From Echinicola pacifica DSM 19836 (GTDB lineage Bacteria; Bacteroidota; Bacteroidia; Cytophagales; Cyclobacteriaceae): DNA of 64,000 nucleotides. Position numbers and translations under genes: made by a program. Shown piece after piece: positions 9,466 through 18,479 of the stretch; position 1 is the stretch's first letter; the number at the start of each line of letters is the position of its first letter. The stretch covers positions 258,788-322,787 of the forward strand of contig NZ_KB890755.1 of assembly GCF_000373245.1 (NCBI RefSeq). Reading direction: 5' to 3'. The notes under the pieces are model-generated. The model did no database searches. It saw nothing but the letters and a program-made list of their open reading frames with translations, and was not told where the DNA came from.

Positions 9466-10563
9466 TCAACCTGAATGTTTTAGATAAAATTCTTCATAAT
9501 TTCTTGATATATTATCAATATCATATTCATTCAAGGCATGGTAATATGCTCGATTAACTTCCTCCTCCCAATTCTGATAAGTAATCGCCCGATCTAATGT
9601 CTTAGCAAGATCTTTGCGATTTCCTACTTCATGAAACATTGCCATATTAGAATGAACGCAGGCCTTAATTTCTGGAATATCTGAAGCTATGATTGGTTTT
9701 TTTGCAAGCATAGCCTCTATCAAAGCACCAGGTAGACCTTCATAGTGACTAGGAAATACAAAAAAATCACAAGAATATAAATACCTGCCTACCTCAAGCT
9801 GTCCTCCGAGTAAGAAAACATTATCGGCTAAATTCAACCTTTCAATTAATTTGGCTAAGTCATCTTTTAGAGGGCCATCACCTACCAAGTATAATTTAGC
9901 AATAGGAAACCTGGCAACCAAATCCCTAAAAGCATATACCAAATCAATTAATCCCTTTCTATGGATCAACCTACTAATATTGAGGAAAACAATATCGTCA
10001 GAGCGACTTTCAAAGGTTCTTGTATTTTTTTCTATTGCTCGCCCTCTAGGAATTACCTTAATCTTTGAATTCTCTATTCCCAGGTACTTTTGATGAACCT
10101 TCGCTAAATAGGAAGAATTAGCTATCCAATAATCCACTTTTTTAACAGAAATAAAATCTAAAAATTGTACTCTTAATAAGGCCAAAATTTCCTTAAGGGA
10201 AAGGTCTTTATATCTTCTCCAATGGTACGAATTATTTACAATGCTATTAATTATCACAAAATCCCCTGATAATTGCCTGGAAACCATATCAGACCGAAAT
10301 AAAGTTGAGTGTATAACTATTGGTTTTTCAATCCCAATTTCAGCCGACAATTTCTTAGCAATAAAAGAACGTGACGTTGTGGGAGGAAAATTCCAGTATT
10401 TAACCTGCAACTTAGCTTCCTCATATAATTCGGACAAAGAATGCTCCCCTTCATATAATACCCAAAACAGAGGTTGAATAATGGTAAACCGCTTAACTAT
10501 AGCCAGTAAACTTTTTTCTGCACCACCAGTTTGAAGCGTATCTATAATATATATAACCCTCAT
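9466..10563 (-). CDS. Glycosyltransferase family 4
   Basis: A 365-residue GT-B enzyme with an N-terminal DTLQTGGAEKSLLAI loop (about 8-22) and a C-terminal donor site SHYEGLPGALIEAMLAK, then KPIIASDIPEIKACV. The segment LYLVGDGPLKDDLAKLI is the standard GT4 strand-loop ahead of the donor site. The start codon overlaps the stop of the upstream GT2 gene by four bases (ATGA), so translation is coupled. The N-terminal acceptor domain (residues 30-180) is not obviously similar to that of the two neighbouring GT4 proteins, which suggests a different acceptor. Confidence 0.9.
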   Translation of the reverse strand: MRVIYIIDTLQTGGAEKSLLAIVKRFTIIQPLFWVLYEGEHSLSELYEEAKLQVKYWNFPPTTSRSFIAKKLSAEIGIEKPIVIHSTLFRSDMVSRQLSGDFVIINSIVNNSYHWRRYKDLSLKEILALLRVQFLDFISVKKVDYWIANSSYLAKVHQKYLGIENSKIKVIPRGRAIEKNTRTFESRSDDIVFLNISRLIHRKGLIDLVYAFRDLVARFPIAKLYLVGDGPLKDDLAKLIERLNLADNVFLLGGQLEVGRYLYSCDFFVFPSHYEGLPGALIEAMLAKKPIIASDIPEIKACVHSNMAMFHEVGNRKDLAKTLDRAITYQNWEEEVNRAYYHALNEYDIDNISRNYEEFYLKHSG

Positions 10564-11459
10564 TTTGAGATTCCTTTTTTTCCTGCAGCCTGATGAGCCC
10601 TAATTCCAATGGATTTTCCCAAAACTAGAAACACTAAAAAAATAAAAGTAGATTTTAGATTAAAGGGAATATTTAAATAACAATTAAAAGCGTTTTTCAT
10701 ATTGCCATTATATAGATTCAACCACATGGCTTTATGAAACCACCAACTCCTTAAAACTGGGTCTGATTTTATTTTGGATTTATAGATTTGCAAAAAATAA
10801 TTATAGGCAAGGGCCTGATATTTATAATCCTTCCGTAAGGAGGAGTGAGTTCCAATCCGACAATTTATCAGGAATTTATGATATCCTTTTCCTGAAAACT
10901 TAGTGGAAATTCTGAGAAAGAAATCTCGATCAACAGACGCCCTAAGCTTTTCTTCAAAATAGCCACAACTATCAAAAACCTCCCTTCTAAAACAGATCCC
11001 ATTATTGGTACCTATCCTAAGTTCATAAAAAAAACTATCACCTGGCAAAGAGAATTTTGGTTCCCAATACTCCCGCTTATATACCTGATCATCACCATTT
11101 ATAAAATTAGATCCGCACCAATAAAATCCATTTTCGGGATTCTCAGAGATAAACACTATCATTTCTGTCAGGTAGGATCTCTCATAATAATCATCGCTAT
11201 CAAGGAAAAACAATAGATCCCCGGAGGCATGCCTAATACCCTGATTTCTAGCCTGTGCATTTCCTCCATTCACTTCAGATCTAATCAGTTTGATTCTATC
11301 ATCCTGAAACTGACTGACTACCTTAAGTGTATTGTCGGTGGAGCAATCGTCAATAATTATAAGTTCATTATATGAATAGGATTGATCTAGGACACTCTGG
11401 ATAGCTGAAGCTATGTACTTCTCCCTATTATAGGTGGGTATGATGATTGAGACTTTCAT
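10560..11459 (-). CDS. Glycosyltransferase family 2
   Basis: A 299-residue GT-A inverting glycosyltransferase. It opens with VSIIIPTYNREKYIASAI (residues 3-20), followed by LIIIDDCSTDNTL and the metal-binding DxD in LLFFLDSDDYYE (about 83-94). The acceptor-side segment ASVDRDFFLRIS holds the usual catalytic-base ED/RD region. A C-terminal hydrophobic stretch (STFIFLVFLVLGKSIG) could anchor it to the membrane. It ends with a four-base overlap into the next GT4 gene. The sugar specificity is unknown. Confidence 0.9.
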   Translation of the reverse strand: MKVSIIIPTYNREKYIASAIQSVLDQSYSYNELIIIDDCSTDNTLKVVSQFQDDRIKLIRSEVNGGNAQARNQGIRHASGDLLFFLDSDDYYERSYLTEMIVFISENPENGFYWCGSNFINGDDQVYKREYWEPKFSLPGDSFFYELRIGTNNGICFRREVFDSCGYFEEKLRASVDRDFFLRISTKFSGKGYHKFLINCRIGTHSSLRKDYKYQALAYNYFLQIYKSKIKSDPVLRSWWFHKAMWLNLYNGNMKNAFNCYLNIPFNLKSTFIFLVFLVLGKSIGIRAHQAAGKKGISK

Positions 11460-11468
11460 TAGGGGCTT

Positions 11469-12368
11469 TTATCTTAAATTTCTGTTTCCCATTTTTCGTA
11501 CGAAGAAATGGAGAATGCCATATGAAATCATCTTGCTGTTTCTAAATCCATATTTAAACCCATATCTAAACCCATATATTATCTTAAAAACGCTCTTCAA
11601 TAGAACAGATAATTTCATTATGAAAAAATGATTTTTGCGAGAAATATATAACAGATTCCGTGTACTATAATACTCCCTCCAAAGCTTATCAATGGGCTTC
11701 TTTTTGTAAATTTTAATTTTAACATCTGTTCGATTAAAGAATTCTCGATGTCGTTTAAAAATCTTCTTATCAACTAAAATATCGAATCCAAGCTTTTTTA
11801 CCCTTAAACAAAAGTCCAATTCCTCAAAACCAAAAAACAGATCATCATCAGGCAAAACACCCTTCTCAATTACATTGGAATGAACTATCATTGTCATATT
11901 TCCTGCAATACTATCCACTATCAGTCCCCCTTCAGTATCTAATTGATCATTATTGGTTCTTATAATCTTTCCCGTGTAAGGATCAAAAAAATGCCCTACA
12001 GCGCCGATAATACCTGGTAAGGGATAATTAGAAGCAGTTTGGATTAATTTTTCAATCGTATCTTTAAATAGTGGGGGATCATCATCATCTCCCCAATAGA
12101 TCCATTCGAGATTATCTTTGTAGCATAATTCTAATCCTATCCTGGCGGCGCCAGCTGGCCCCGCATTATAACCAACTTGATGATACTTGATGATTTTATT
12201 TTGCACTGATTCCAGCAATTGAAGCACCTTAGGACTGTCACCATTGTCTATAATCCATAACACTTTGAAACAAATCGTCTGTTTTAAAACACTATTTATT
12301 GTTTCAATCAAAGTATCTGCACGATCAAATGTTATTATAAATCCTCCGACACCGCTATTCCCGCTCAT
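11469..12368 (-). CDS. Glycosyltransferase family 2 (WbbL/GlfT-like) with C-terminal YGF[RK] repeat
   Basis: A 299-residue GT-A enzyme. GGFIITFDRADTLIETI begins the donor domain. The metal site is the extended acidic WGDDDDPPLF (about 93-102), as in rhamnosyl- or galactofuranosyltransferases of the WbbL/GlfT type, and FGFEELDFCLRVKKLGF (about 169-185) is the ED motif with the following arginine. Near residues 263-275 three consecutive YGFR, YGFK, YGFR units come from an imperfect 12-bp tandem repeat at 11543-11578. The repeat keeps the frame. The family is clear; the rhamnosyl assignment is only a resemblance. Confidence 0.88.
   Translation of the reverse strand: MSGNSGVGGFIITFDRADTLIETINSVLKQTICFKVLWIIDNGDSPKVLQLLESVQNKIIKYHQVGYNAGPAGAARIGLELCYKDNLEWIYWGDDDDPPLFKDTIEKLIQTASNYPLPGIIGAVGHFFDPYTGKIIRTNNDQLDTEGGLIVDSIAGNMTMIVHSNVIEKGVLPDDDLFFGFEELDFCLRVKKLGFDILVDKKIFKRHREFFNRTDVKIKIYKKKPIDKLWREYYSTRNLLYISRKNHFFIMKLSVLLKSVFKIIYGFRYGFKYGFRNSKMISYGILHFFVRKMGNRNLR
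11543..11578 (-). repeat. Three in-frame 12-bp tandem repeats coding for YGF[RK]
   Basis: Units TAAATCCATATT, TAAACCCATATC and TAAACCCATATA follow one another in the plus-strand sequence of the GT2 gene. Each unit adds four residues, so copy-number change would keep the reading frame. Confidence 0.8.
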
Positions 12369-12378
12369 TGCAGTTTTA

Positions 12379-13212
12379 TTAAAATATAGATAGGTAAAAG
12401 GTTTGCATTAGCCTGGCGTAACCCTTTATGTTAAAGGGTTGATATTTTACACATTGCTGAAAATGTATGAAGGCCAGATCATAATTTGATATCTTCAGAT
12501 AGTTAACTCCAATTATTTGATGATATAAAAATTTAACTTTTTCAGTCAAGGTAGAATCATGCTTTTCAAGGATATAGCTAAGTGATTCTATTTTATTGAA
12601 AATGTTTTTTGATTCACCATTAGGTGATTCATTATATATTATACTATAAAACTTCACTATTTTATGATGAAAATTTAATTTTCTAATTCTAAATAATAAT
12701 TCAGTATTTTCACTGTACTTAATTTTCTCATCATAACCACCTGAGCTAATAAAATGCTGCTTTGGAAGTGCAAATGTTCCTGGAATACTTGAGATTTCTG
12801 AAATATTTGATGGCAATATTGACCTTATTTTCTCTGTGCTGCGTCTCTTATATCCAGAAAATAGTATAAGCTCTGAATTTATTTTCCCATGCGAATAGTA
12901 ATTTAATAAAGCACCTTCATGAAGTAAGTCATCGGAGTCAAGGAATATCAAGTAACGACCCTTCGCCAATCCAGCTCCATAATTTCTTGCTGAAGAAACG
13001 CCACCATTATTTTTATAATGATATTGGATTCTTGGATCATCAAGGGCTTTTATGATACTTTCAGTATTATCTTTTGATCCATCATCAATTATTAATAATT
13101 CAAATTTTGAAAATGATTGGGATAATACTGATCGAATTACTCCTGATAGTAAATGAGCACGCTGATACGTTGGGATGATAATCGAAAAAAAAGTGGCGTT
13201 ATTTTTCTCCAT
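12379..13212 (-). CDS. Glycosyltransferase family 2
   Basis: A 277-residue GT-A enzyme starting FFSIIIPTYQRAHLLSG (residues 8-24), then ELLIIDDGSKDNTE and the DxD in YLIFLDSDDLLHEG (about 90-103). The C-terminal domain is short and AT-rich, with no transmembrane segment. The 5' end overlaps the upstream GT2 reading frame by 14 bases, which supports operonic expression. The catalytic-base region is less clear than in the neighbouring GT2 genes (SENTELLFRI may serve). Gene length is within the GT2 range. Confidence 0.88.
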   Translation of the reverse strand: MEKNNATFFSIIIPTYQRAHLLSGVIRSVLSQSFSKFELLIIDDGSKDNTESIIKALDDPRIQYHYKNNGGVSSARNYGAGLAKGRYLIFLDSDDLLHEGALLNYYSHGKINSELILFSGYKRRSTEKIRSILPSNISEISSIPGTFALPKQHFISSGGYDEKIKYSENTELLFRIRKLNFHHKIVKFYSIIYNESPNGESKNIFNKIESLSYILEKHDSTLTEKVKFLYHQIIGVNYLKISNYDLAFIHFQQCVKYQPFNIKGYARLMQTFYLSIF

Positions 13213-14194
13213 TTAGAGCTGAATGGTGTTTTTTCAATAATCTAAAATGACGAAATGACTTAAAGAAATTCAACATATAGGACTGGACCTTTGACTTATA
13301 GACAGCCTTATTCAATTGGCTATCAGGTGCCGGTTTAGCAATACTTACTACAAATAACTTGGCAAGAATCAAAAAATTGAAAATGAATAGTTTACTGTAT
13401 TGTAACATAAACTTACGGTCACTCCAAATAGGGTTTTCTAGCACACCCTTATACGAGAAAAGTAAAGCAGAGCTAAATGCAATTCCACTTTTAAGTTCGA
13501 TATAATATTCCCACGTAAGACGCTGCTGAGTAATTTGATGATAAAAGGTCAGATTACTCTCATAAGCTAAATTGTACCCCATATATTGAAGAAGATAACA
13601 AAGTTCGATATCCTCTCCTGCCATAAGCTTCCCCCCTATCCTACCAGTTAATATAGGCTCGATCCCGCATTTCCACAATTTTAACAGGGGCGCCTTTCGC
13701 ATAAAAACTCCCGCCCCATATAACTCCGCTTTGGAAGAATCTAAAATACCATCTGCAACACCTTGAGGACCTACAGCATAACTATGGCTATATTTTAAAA
13801 ACCATTGTGGAGCCTCCTTCTCTATTACAGGTATGCCACAGCCGCCTATTGCCCCTATTTGCGGATTATTATTCATCTGTACATAGCCATGGTCCAGGTA
13901 TCCTATACTCAAAGCATTATCATCGTCACAAAAGAGCAAAATATCATAGTTACTTTCCATGATACCTCTTAATCTAGCATGGGACAAACCGATTTTAAAC
14001 TCATTGACAATCTTCCAATCTAAATTTGATTGGGCTAGTATTTTGGTGCAAACCTGAATAGTGTCGTCGGAGGAATTGTTGTTTACCACAATCAATTCCC
14101 ACTCACCTATGAAGGATTGAGATATAAGGGAATGTAAGGCAAATTCAATCTTCTTGCTTCCATTATGTGTGCATATGATAACGCTGATGCCCAT
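13199..14194 (-). CDS. Glycosyltransferase family 2
   Basis: A 331-residue GT-A enzyme. The donor site runs ISVIICTHNGSKKIEF (3-18), LIVVNNNSSDDTIQV (34-48) and the metal site LLFCDDDNALS. The acceptor motif GGKLMAGEDIELCYLL contains the ED pair typical of inverting GT2 enzymes, and YHQITQQRLTW follows it. A hydrophobic stretch (LFIFNFLILAKLFVVSI) near residue 270 may be a membrane anchor. Two bases separate it from the upstream GT8-like gene and it overlaps the downstream GT2 gene by 14 bases. Confidence 0.9.
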   Translation of the reverse strand: MGISVIICTHNGSKKIEFALHSLISQSFIGEWELIVVNNNSSDDTIQVCTKILAQSNLDWKIVNEFKIGLSHARLRGIMESNYDILLFCDDDNALSIGYLDHGYVQMNNNPQIGAIGGCGIPVIEKEAPQWFLKYSHSYAVGPQGVADGILDSSKAELYGAGVFMRKAPLLKLWKCGIEPILTGRIGGKLMAGEDIELCYLLQYMGYNLAYESNLTFYHQITQQRLTWEYYIELKSGIAFSSALLFSYKGVLENPIWSDRKFMLQYSKLFIFNFLILAKLFVVSIAKPAPDSQLNKAVYKSKVQSYMLNFFKSFRHFRLLKKHHSALNGEK

Positions 14195-14196
14195 TA

Positions 14197-15171
14197 TTAC
14201 ACCTTCCCAACCAGAGCTTTTTTCAACAAACCTAAACGTCTCCTTAAATTAACCCCCATCCCATTTGGCGGACTATAAAACTTCAGGAGTGGGGTCCTTT
14301 TTGAATAGAAATCATATTCGTTCTCAATTAATTCTTCACTGTACGATTGAAATAATGAGTTCAAAACAGCCTCATCTTTTAAGGTAAAGGAATCGTCATT
14401 CATTCTTACCGTCGCATTAGTGGATTTAGGTTTAAATCCACTGAAATGGAAAAAAATCAAATCCTGAGCGGAATTGTTAACATAAAACTTCCCATTCAAT
14501 TGAAGTAAATTCCTTTCAGAGAAATTCCACCAGGCCATATTGCAACCTTGATGCTTCAAAAGACCGATTGAATCGAAAAAAAGCGGTGCTAAATCGACCC
14601 ATTTTTGGTCCACAAAAATCCCTCGAGGCTTATCAATTTTACAATGGCTTTCCAATCTAATACACCACCAATCAATGAATTTCATTGTCTCTTCCGAATA
14701 CCGTAAGCCTATAAATCCCAAGTTAAAAACACCATGTCTTAGAGAGGCAAGCTCCCCTCTTTCCACCTTACTGGGCAGAACAGTTAAATTTGGAGTCAAA
14801 ATAATATCAAATTGTCCTAATTGCTCATGTAAATACCCTAAATCATGGTAAACTTTTATATCAGGATCAATATAATACACCATAGTATCCTTACCAAAAC
14901 GCTGAAAAAAGTAATCGATAAAATAAGGTTTAACCGCTGTATTAAATTCAATAATATTATATCTCGACAGCATCGAGGTAAAATCCCTTCCAATGGTGTC
15001 ATACTTTATAACTTCAGCATTTAACGAGTTATAATCAATAGCCACGTCCCATTCATCTACTAAGCCAATATAAAACTGGCAATCAGGAGCATGAACCCTT
15101 AGCGATTCCCCTAAAATCCTAGCATGAGCTAAATAGTTATTAGAACAAAGGGTGAAAATTATTTTACTCAT
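14197..15171 (-). CDS. Putative glycosyltransferase, GT8-like nucleotide-sugar transferase
   Basis: A 324-residue protein beginning MSKIIFTLCSNNYLAHARIL, a pattern seen in GT8-like enzymes that report a 'current position' of a stored sugar. The motif MVYYIDPDIKVYHDL (about 96-110) provides a D-x-D metal site. Conserved downstream elements include HGVFNLGFIGLRYSEE, FVDQKWVDLAPLFF and NMAWWNFSERN. It is the first gene after a 271-base noncoding gap in the operon, so it may have its own promoter. Assignment to a sugar transferase is well supported; the exact family is less certain. Confidence 0.75.
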   Translation of the reverse strand: MSKIIFTLCSNNYLAHARILGESLRVHAPDCQFYIGLVDEWDVAIDYNSLNAEVIKYDTIGRDFTSMLSRYNIIEFNTAVKPYFIDYFFQRFGKDTMVYYIDPDIKVYHDLGYLHEQLGQFDIILTPNLTVLPSKVERGELASLRHGVFNLGFIGLRYSEETMKFIDWWCIRLESHCKIDKPRGIFVDQKWVDLAPLFFDSIGLLKHQGCNMAWWNFSERNLLQLNGKFYVNNSAQDLIFFHFSGFKPKSTNATVRMNDDSFTLKDEAVLNSLFQSYSEELIENEYDFYSKRTPLLKFYSPPNGMGVNLRRRLGLLKKALVGKV

Positions 15172-15442
15172 AAGTACTTATTTACTCTAATTTTTTCGAA
15201 TCATGACGCCTGCTATCTCTCTCCCACAGCGCCTTCTATTCACCATAGTATCACATTTTTCTATCAACTGCTTAAGCATACAACTGATATTTACTATATA
15301 CCAGAAGGATAATATCCTGCGGCTTTCTAAATGAGTCAATCACCCTATCAATTGAGAAATATTGACCAATGACCTTACTGATTTTCAAGTAATTAAACTC
15401 ACAACATTAGTATCCAAGGAGAAGTAAAATTTATTTAATACT

Positions 15443-16474
15443 TCACAATTTAACTTTACACATTGTATTTCCTTCCTGAATATAATAATCCGGTAGGCAT
15501 CTCATTCTAATAAGAAATCTTATTAAATGATGAATACCCTTAAATCTATTTGAAAATTTCAAAAGGTAGCAGAAAAAACTATACTTAGACCTAGTGAGCC
15601 TAGAATACCCTAACAGCCCCTTTAATTTTTTGAAAAAATGTTTGGTATAGGTAATATCCCCGTATTTTAAATAAAATTGACAACCAAACCAAAAGCAAAT
15701 AGAGCCATAAATCTCCTTCCATTGTTGATCTTGCTTAAAATTACTTTTTTCAATTCTGGTGAATAATGAGAGATATACCTCAGCCCTTTCTCTAAGGTTT
15801 TCTATCTGCTTGTTTTTTGATTTAGTTCTGCTTATAGATTCGGTTTCACTGACTCTGATAAAAATATTTGCTGGTAGCTGTAAGAACTTAATGTATTTTC
15901 CATTGGCAAGGATAGCCCTTATATGTAATTCATAATCTTGCCAGATACCAAGTCCTTCTTTGAAGCCACTGATTGATTTAATAAAGTCAGTGGAATATAT
16001 CGCACCAGAGGTTTGCCACACTCCATCTAAACGCAAATACCTATACAAATCAGATTCATCTGTATCAGTATTCCAAACAACTCTCATATCCCCTGGGGTA
16101 TTTAAGAATAGCTCGGAATTAAAAACATAAAAATCAAAATCTGGCTTTTTGTAAATCTCTGTAAATCGATTCTCAAGACATGATTCGCTCATAATATCAT
16201 CCGAATCCATAAAAAGCACATAGTTCGAATTCACATAATTCAGTCCTATATTCCTACAGGTAGAAGCCCCTTTTGGTTTCCTATTTCTAAAAATAACGGT
16301 CAATCTACTATCTAAAGCGCATAGTTTATGCAAAAGCATAATGGTATCATCATCCGAGCCATCATCTACTAATAGGCACTTCCAATCCTTATATGACTGA
16401 TGTAAAATAGACTGAATCGTAAACTCCAATAATTCCGGCCTATTATATACAGGTATTATTATAGTTAATTCCAT
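15443..16474 (-). CDS. Glycosyltransferase family 2
   Basis: A 343-residue GT-A enzyme: LTIIIPVYNRPELLEFTI (3-20), CLLVDDGSDDDTIML (33-47), DxD in YVLFMDSDDIMSES (about 86-99), and the acceptor-side IWQDYELHIRAIL. The C-terminal part (about 230-330) is basic and helical, ending with a cysteine-containing tail. It lies six bases downstream of a methyltransferase-like gene and before the 271-base gap, and may be the last gene of the first transcriptional segment beginning at the Wzm-type permease. Confidence 0.9.
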   Translation of the reverse strand: MELTIIIPVYNRPELLEFTIQSILHQSYKDWKCLLVDDGSDDDTIMLLHKLCALDSRLTVIFRNRKPKGASTCRNIGLNYVNSNYVLFMDSDDIMSESCLENRFTEIYKKPDFDFYVFNSELFLNTPGDMRVVWNTDTDESDLYRYLRLDGVWQTSGAIYSTDFIKSISGFKEGLGIWQDYELHIRAILANGKYIKFLQLPANIFIRVSETESISRTKSKNKQIENLRERAEVYLSLFTRIEKSNFKQDQQWKEIYGSICFWFGCQFYLKYGDITYTKHFFKKLKGLLGYSRLTRSKYSFFCYLLKFSNRFKGIHHLIRFLIRMRCLPDYYIQEGNTMCKVKL

Positions 16475-16480
16475 TTAAAA

Positions 16481-17209
16481 TCAAGAAGGCGCTGAATAAA
16501 ATAATTCACTATGAGATAATCTTGAATAATTATAGAAATGTTTGACACTTTTTAAAGTTTCGAATCGGAGTAACAAAAGATCACATATCTCTCTTTCGTC
16601 CTTGCGATTAGAATCATCAATAAATACTATTGGGTTTGAGCCTAGTTTTTCACTCAGGAATTCAATCGCACCTACTCGAGATTTCTCTCCTAGATCTCCT
16701 TTTGGTGCATCAACTATCACCATATCAAAAATAAAACTATTTACTATATGCTGCTTTGGAATATCAAACCATTGACCATTTCCCTGGTGTGAAAATGGAT
16801 GATTCTTCTTTAAAGGAAAATGATAAAAGTCTACATTTTTGATAGTTCTCTGTAAAAAACCCAGCCAAATTAGGTCATTATCTATACTAACAAATTTGAT
16901 ATCTAAGCCATTTTTAAGGATATAGTTACTTATAATCTGGGTAGAAAGTCCGGATCCAAACTCCAAAATTACAGCGGGCTTATTTAGTATAATATCATTG
17001 ATTATATGTTGAATGGTTTGAAAACTTATAGAATAGGAAGTTTCTAAGAGATAGCCGTCTGGGAAGTACGGACGTAAGATCTCCATTGCTTTAAGCTCCC
17101 GCATTGAAAATAAGTTGTGATTCTTAGATAATTCAGCACTCTTGCTGAGTAAGTACTCTATTTTCTTCAAACCAAATAGCTTATCTCTTAAACCCTTAAT
17201 AATGTTCAT
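16481..17209 (-). CDS. Class I SAM-dependent methyltransferase-like protein
   Basis: A 242-residue protein with a Rossmann-type SAM motif I, ILEFGSGLSTQIIS (about 83-96), then an acidic motif II KFVSIDNDLIWLGF, a motif DMVIVDAPKGD (about 157-167) and IVFIDDSNRKDE near 199. The same GSGLST/DD arrangement occurs in the gene at 19309-19983, so the two are related. The start overlaps the stop of the Wzt-like ATPase by four bases (ATGA). Methylation of a glycan is inferred from location and could modify an internal residue or a chain end. No methyl acceptor is evident from the sequence. Confidence 0.75.
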   Translation of the reverse strand: MNIIKGLRDKLFGLKKIEYLLSKSAELSKNHNLFSMRELKAMEILRPYFPDGYLLETSYSISFQTIQHIINDIILNKPAVILEFGSGLSTQIISNYILKNGLDIKFVSIDNDLIWLGFLQRTIKNVDFYHFPLKKNHPFSHQGNGQWFDIPKQHIVNSFIFDMVIVDAPKGDLGEKSRVGAIEFLSEKLGSNPIVFIDDSNRKDEREICDLLLLRFETLKSVKHFYNYSRLSHSELFYSAPS

Positions 17210-18471
17210 TCGGAAATAATTTCGTAAGGATAAATAAAATTTGTTTGCCCCTTGGGGATAATCAGACCATTATCATAATATTTAACGTCTTGAACCCTAA
17301 ATGACATCAAATTAGGGTACCACGAAGCCACATCCTTACCATCATGAATAAAAACTGTGAGTAGATAATCATCTGGTGATAAAGGACATTCTGGAATTTT
17401 AAATATTAACCTTCCTGCCTTAATTGAAAAATCATCCTCTGCACTAGTGCTGCACCAAATAAGCCGCTGATTGAGTTTATTATCAATCCTAATATCAACC
17501 CTTGCCCCCTTAAATGACTTATTTTCTTTTAACCCTAAATCCAATATTAAAAATAAATCCTCCTTACACACGGCTGGAAAGACCTCATTAATTTTGCTAG
17601 ATACACTTATATGTTCCAGCCAAATCGCTTTACTTCCCTCGGCCTTCATTTCCATATCTGAAATACTCATCTGATTGACTGGAGCATTTCTTTCTAAATA
17701 TTTCCTAACAATATCCTCAGTGGCTCCCAGCCCGCCCAGTTGCCCATGGTTTAAGATCATGGACTTTGGGCATAAATTCTGGACCGCCGCCATATTATGA
17801 CTCACAAACAGCACGGTACGGCCTTGGTTTTTGCTAACATCTTCCATCTTGCCGAGACATTTTTGCTGGAATTCGCTGTCCCCCACTGCTAATACCTCAT
17901 CGATGATGAGAATTTCGGGCTCTAAATGAGCGGCTACCGAGAAGCCCAACCTTACCTTCATTCCTGAAGAATAAAATTTAACTGGGGTATCTATAAACTT
18001 CTCCACGCCCGAAAAATCAATGATTTCATCCAGTTTTCGGTCTATTTCCCGACGGGTCATTCCCAGGATGGTTCCGTTCATATAGATATTCTCCCTTCCG
18101 CTAAGCTCCGGATGGAAGCCCGTCCCCACCTCCAGAAGTGAAGCCACACGACCATGGAGGGTGATTCTACCACTCGTGGGCTGCGTGATCTGAGAGAGTA
18201 TTTTCAGCAAGGTGGATTTGCCTGCTCCATTCTTTCCTATGATTCCTAAGACCTCACCTTCCTTCACTTCAAAATTCACCTCCTTCAAAGCCCAGAAAAC
18301 GGACTCATCGTCCACTCCAAAATGGCTCATTCTCCTCAATCTTTGGTAATTATCCCATGGAGCCTTTACTATATTTCCCAACTGGCCGACCAAAGTTTTG
18401 GCTTTTTTCTCCTTTAAGCCTAACCTATAGCGTTTGGATAAATTTTCTACTTTTATAATTGCTTTGGACAC
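17206..18471 (-). CDS. wzt: Wzt-type ABC transporter ATPase with C-terminal carbohydrate-binding extension
   Basis: A 421-residue ATPase energising export of a lipid-linked polysaccharide across the inner membrane. Walker A GKNGAGKST is at 79-87, signature YSSGMKVR at 167-174, Walker B ILIIDE at 187-192 and the switch His at 225 (VSHNMA). RVASLLEVGTGFHPELSGREN is the region specific to polysaccharide exporters. Residues after about 262 form a roughly 155-residue beta-rich extension like the substrate-binding domain of Wzt proteins that export capped O-antigens. The ATPase part looks GC-richer than the extension, with the change near base 17,700. The permease partner is at 20068-20979, with two genes between. 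Confidence 0.92.
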   Translation of the reverse strand: MSKAIIKVENLSKRYRLGLKEKKAKTLVGQLGNIVKAPWDNYQRLRRMSHFGVDDESVFWALKEVNFEVKEGEVLGIIGKNGAGKSTLLKILSQITQPTSGRITLHGRVASLLEVGTGFHPELSGRENIYMNGTILGMTRREIDRKLDEIIDFSGVEKFIDTPVKFYSSGMKVRLGFSVAAHLEPEILIIDEVLAVGDSEFQQKCLGKMEDVSKNQGRTVLFVSHNMAAVQNLCPKSMILNHGQLGGLGATEDIVRKYLERNAPVNQMSISDMEMKAEGSKAIWLEHISVSSKINEVFPAVCKEDLFLILDLGLKENKSFKGARVDIRIDNKLNQRLIWCSTSAEDDFSIKAGRLIFKIPECPLSPDDYLLTVFIHDGKDVASWYPNLMSFRVQDVKYYDNGLIIPKGQTNFIYPYEIISE

Positions 18472-18479
18472 AATGAATT

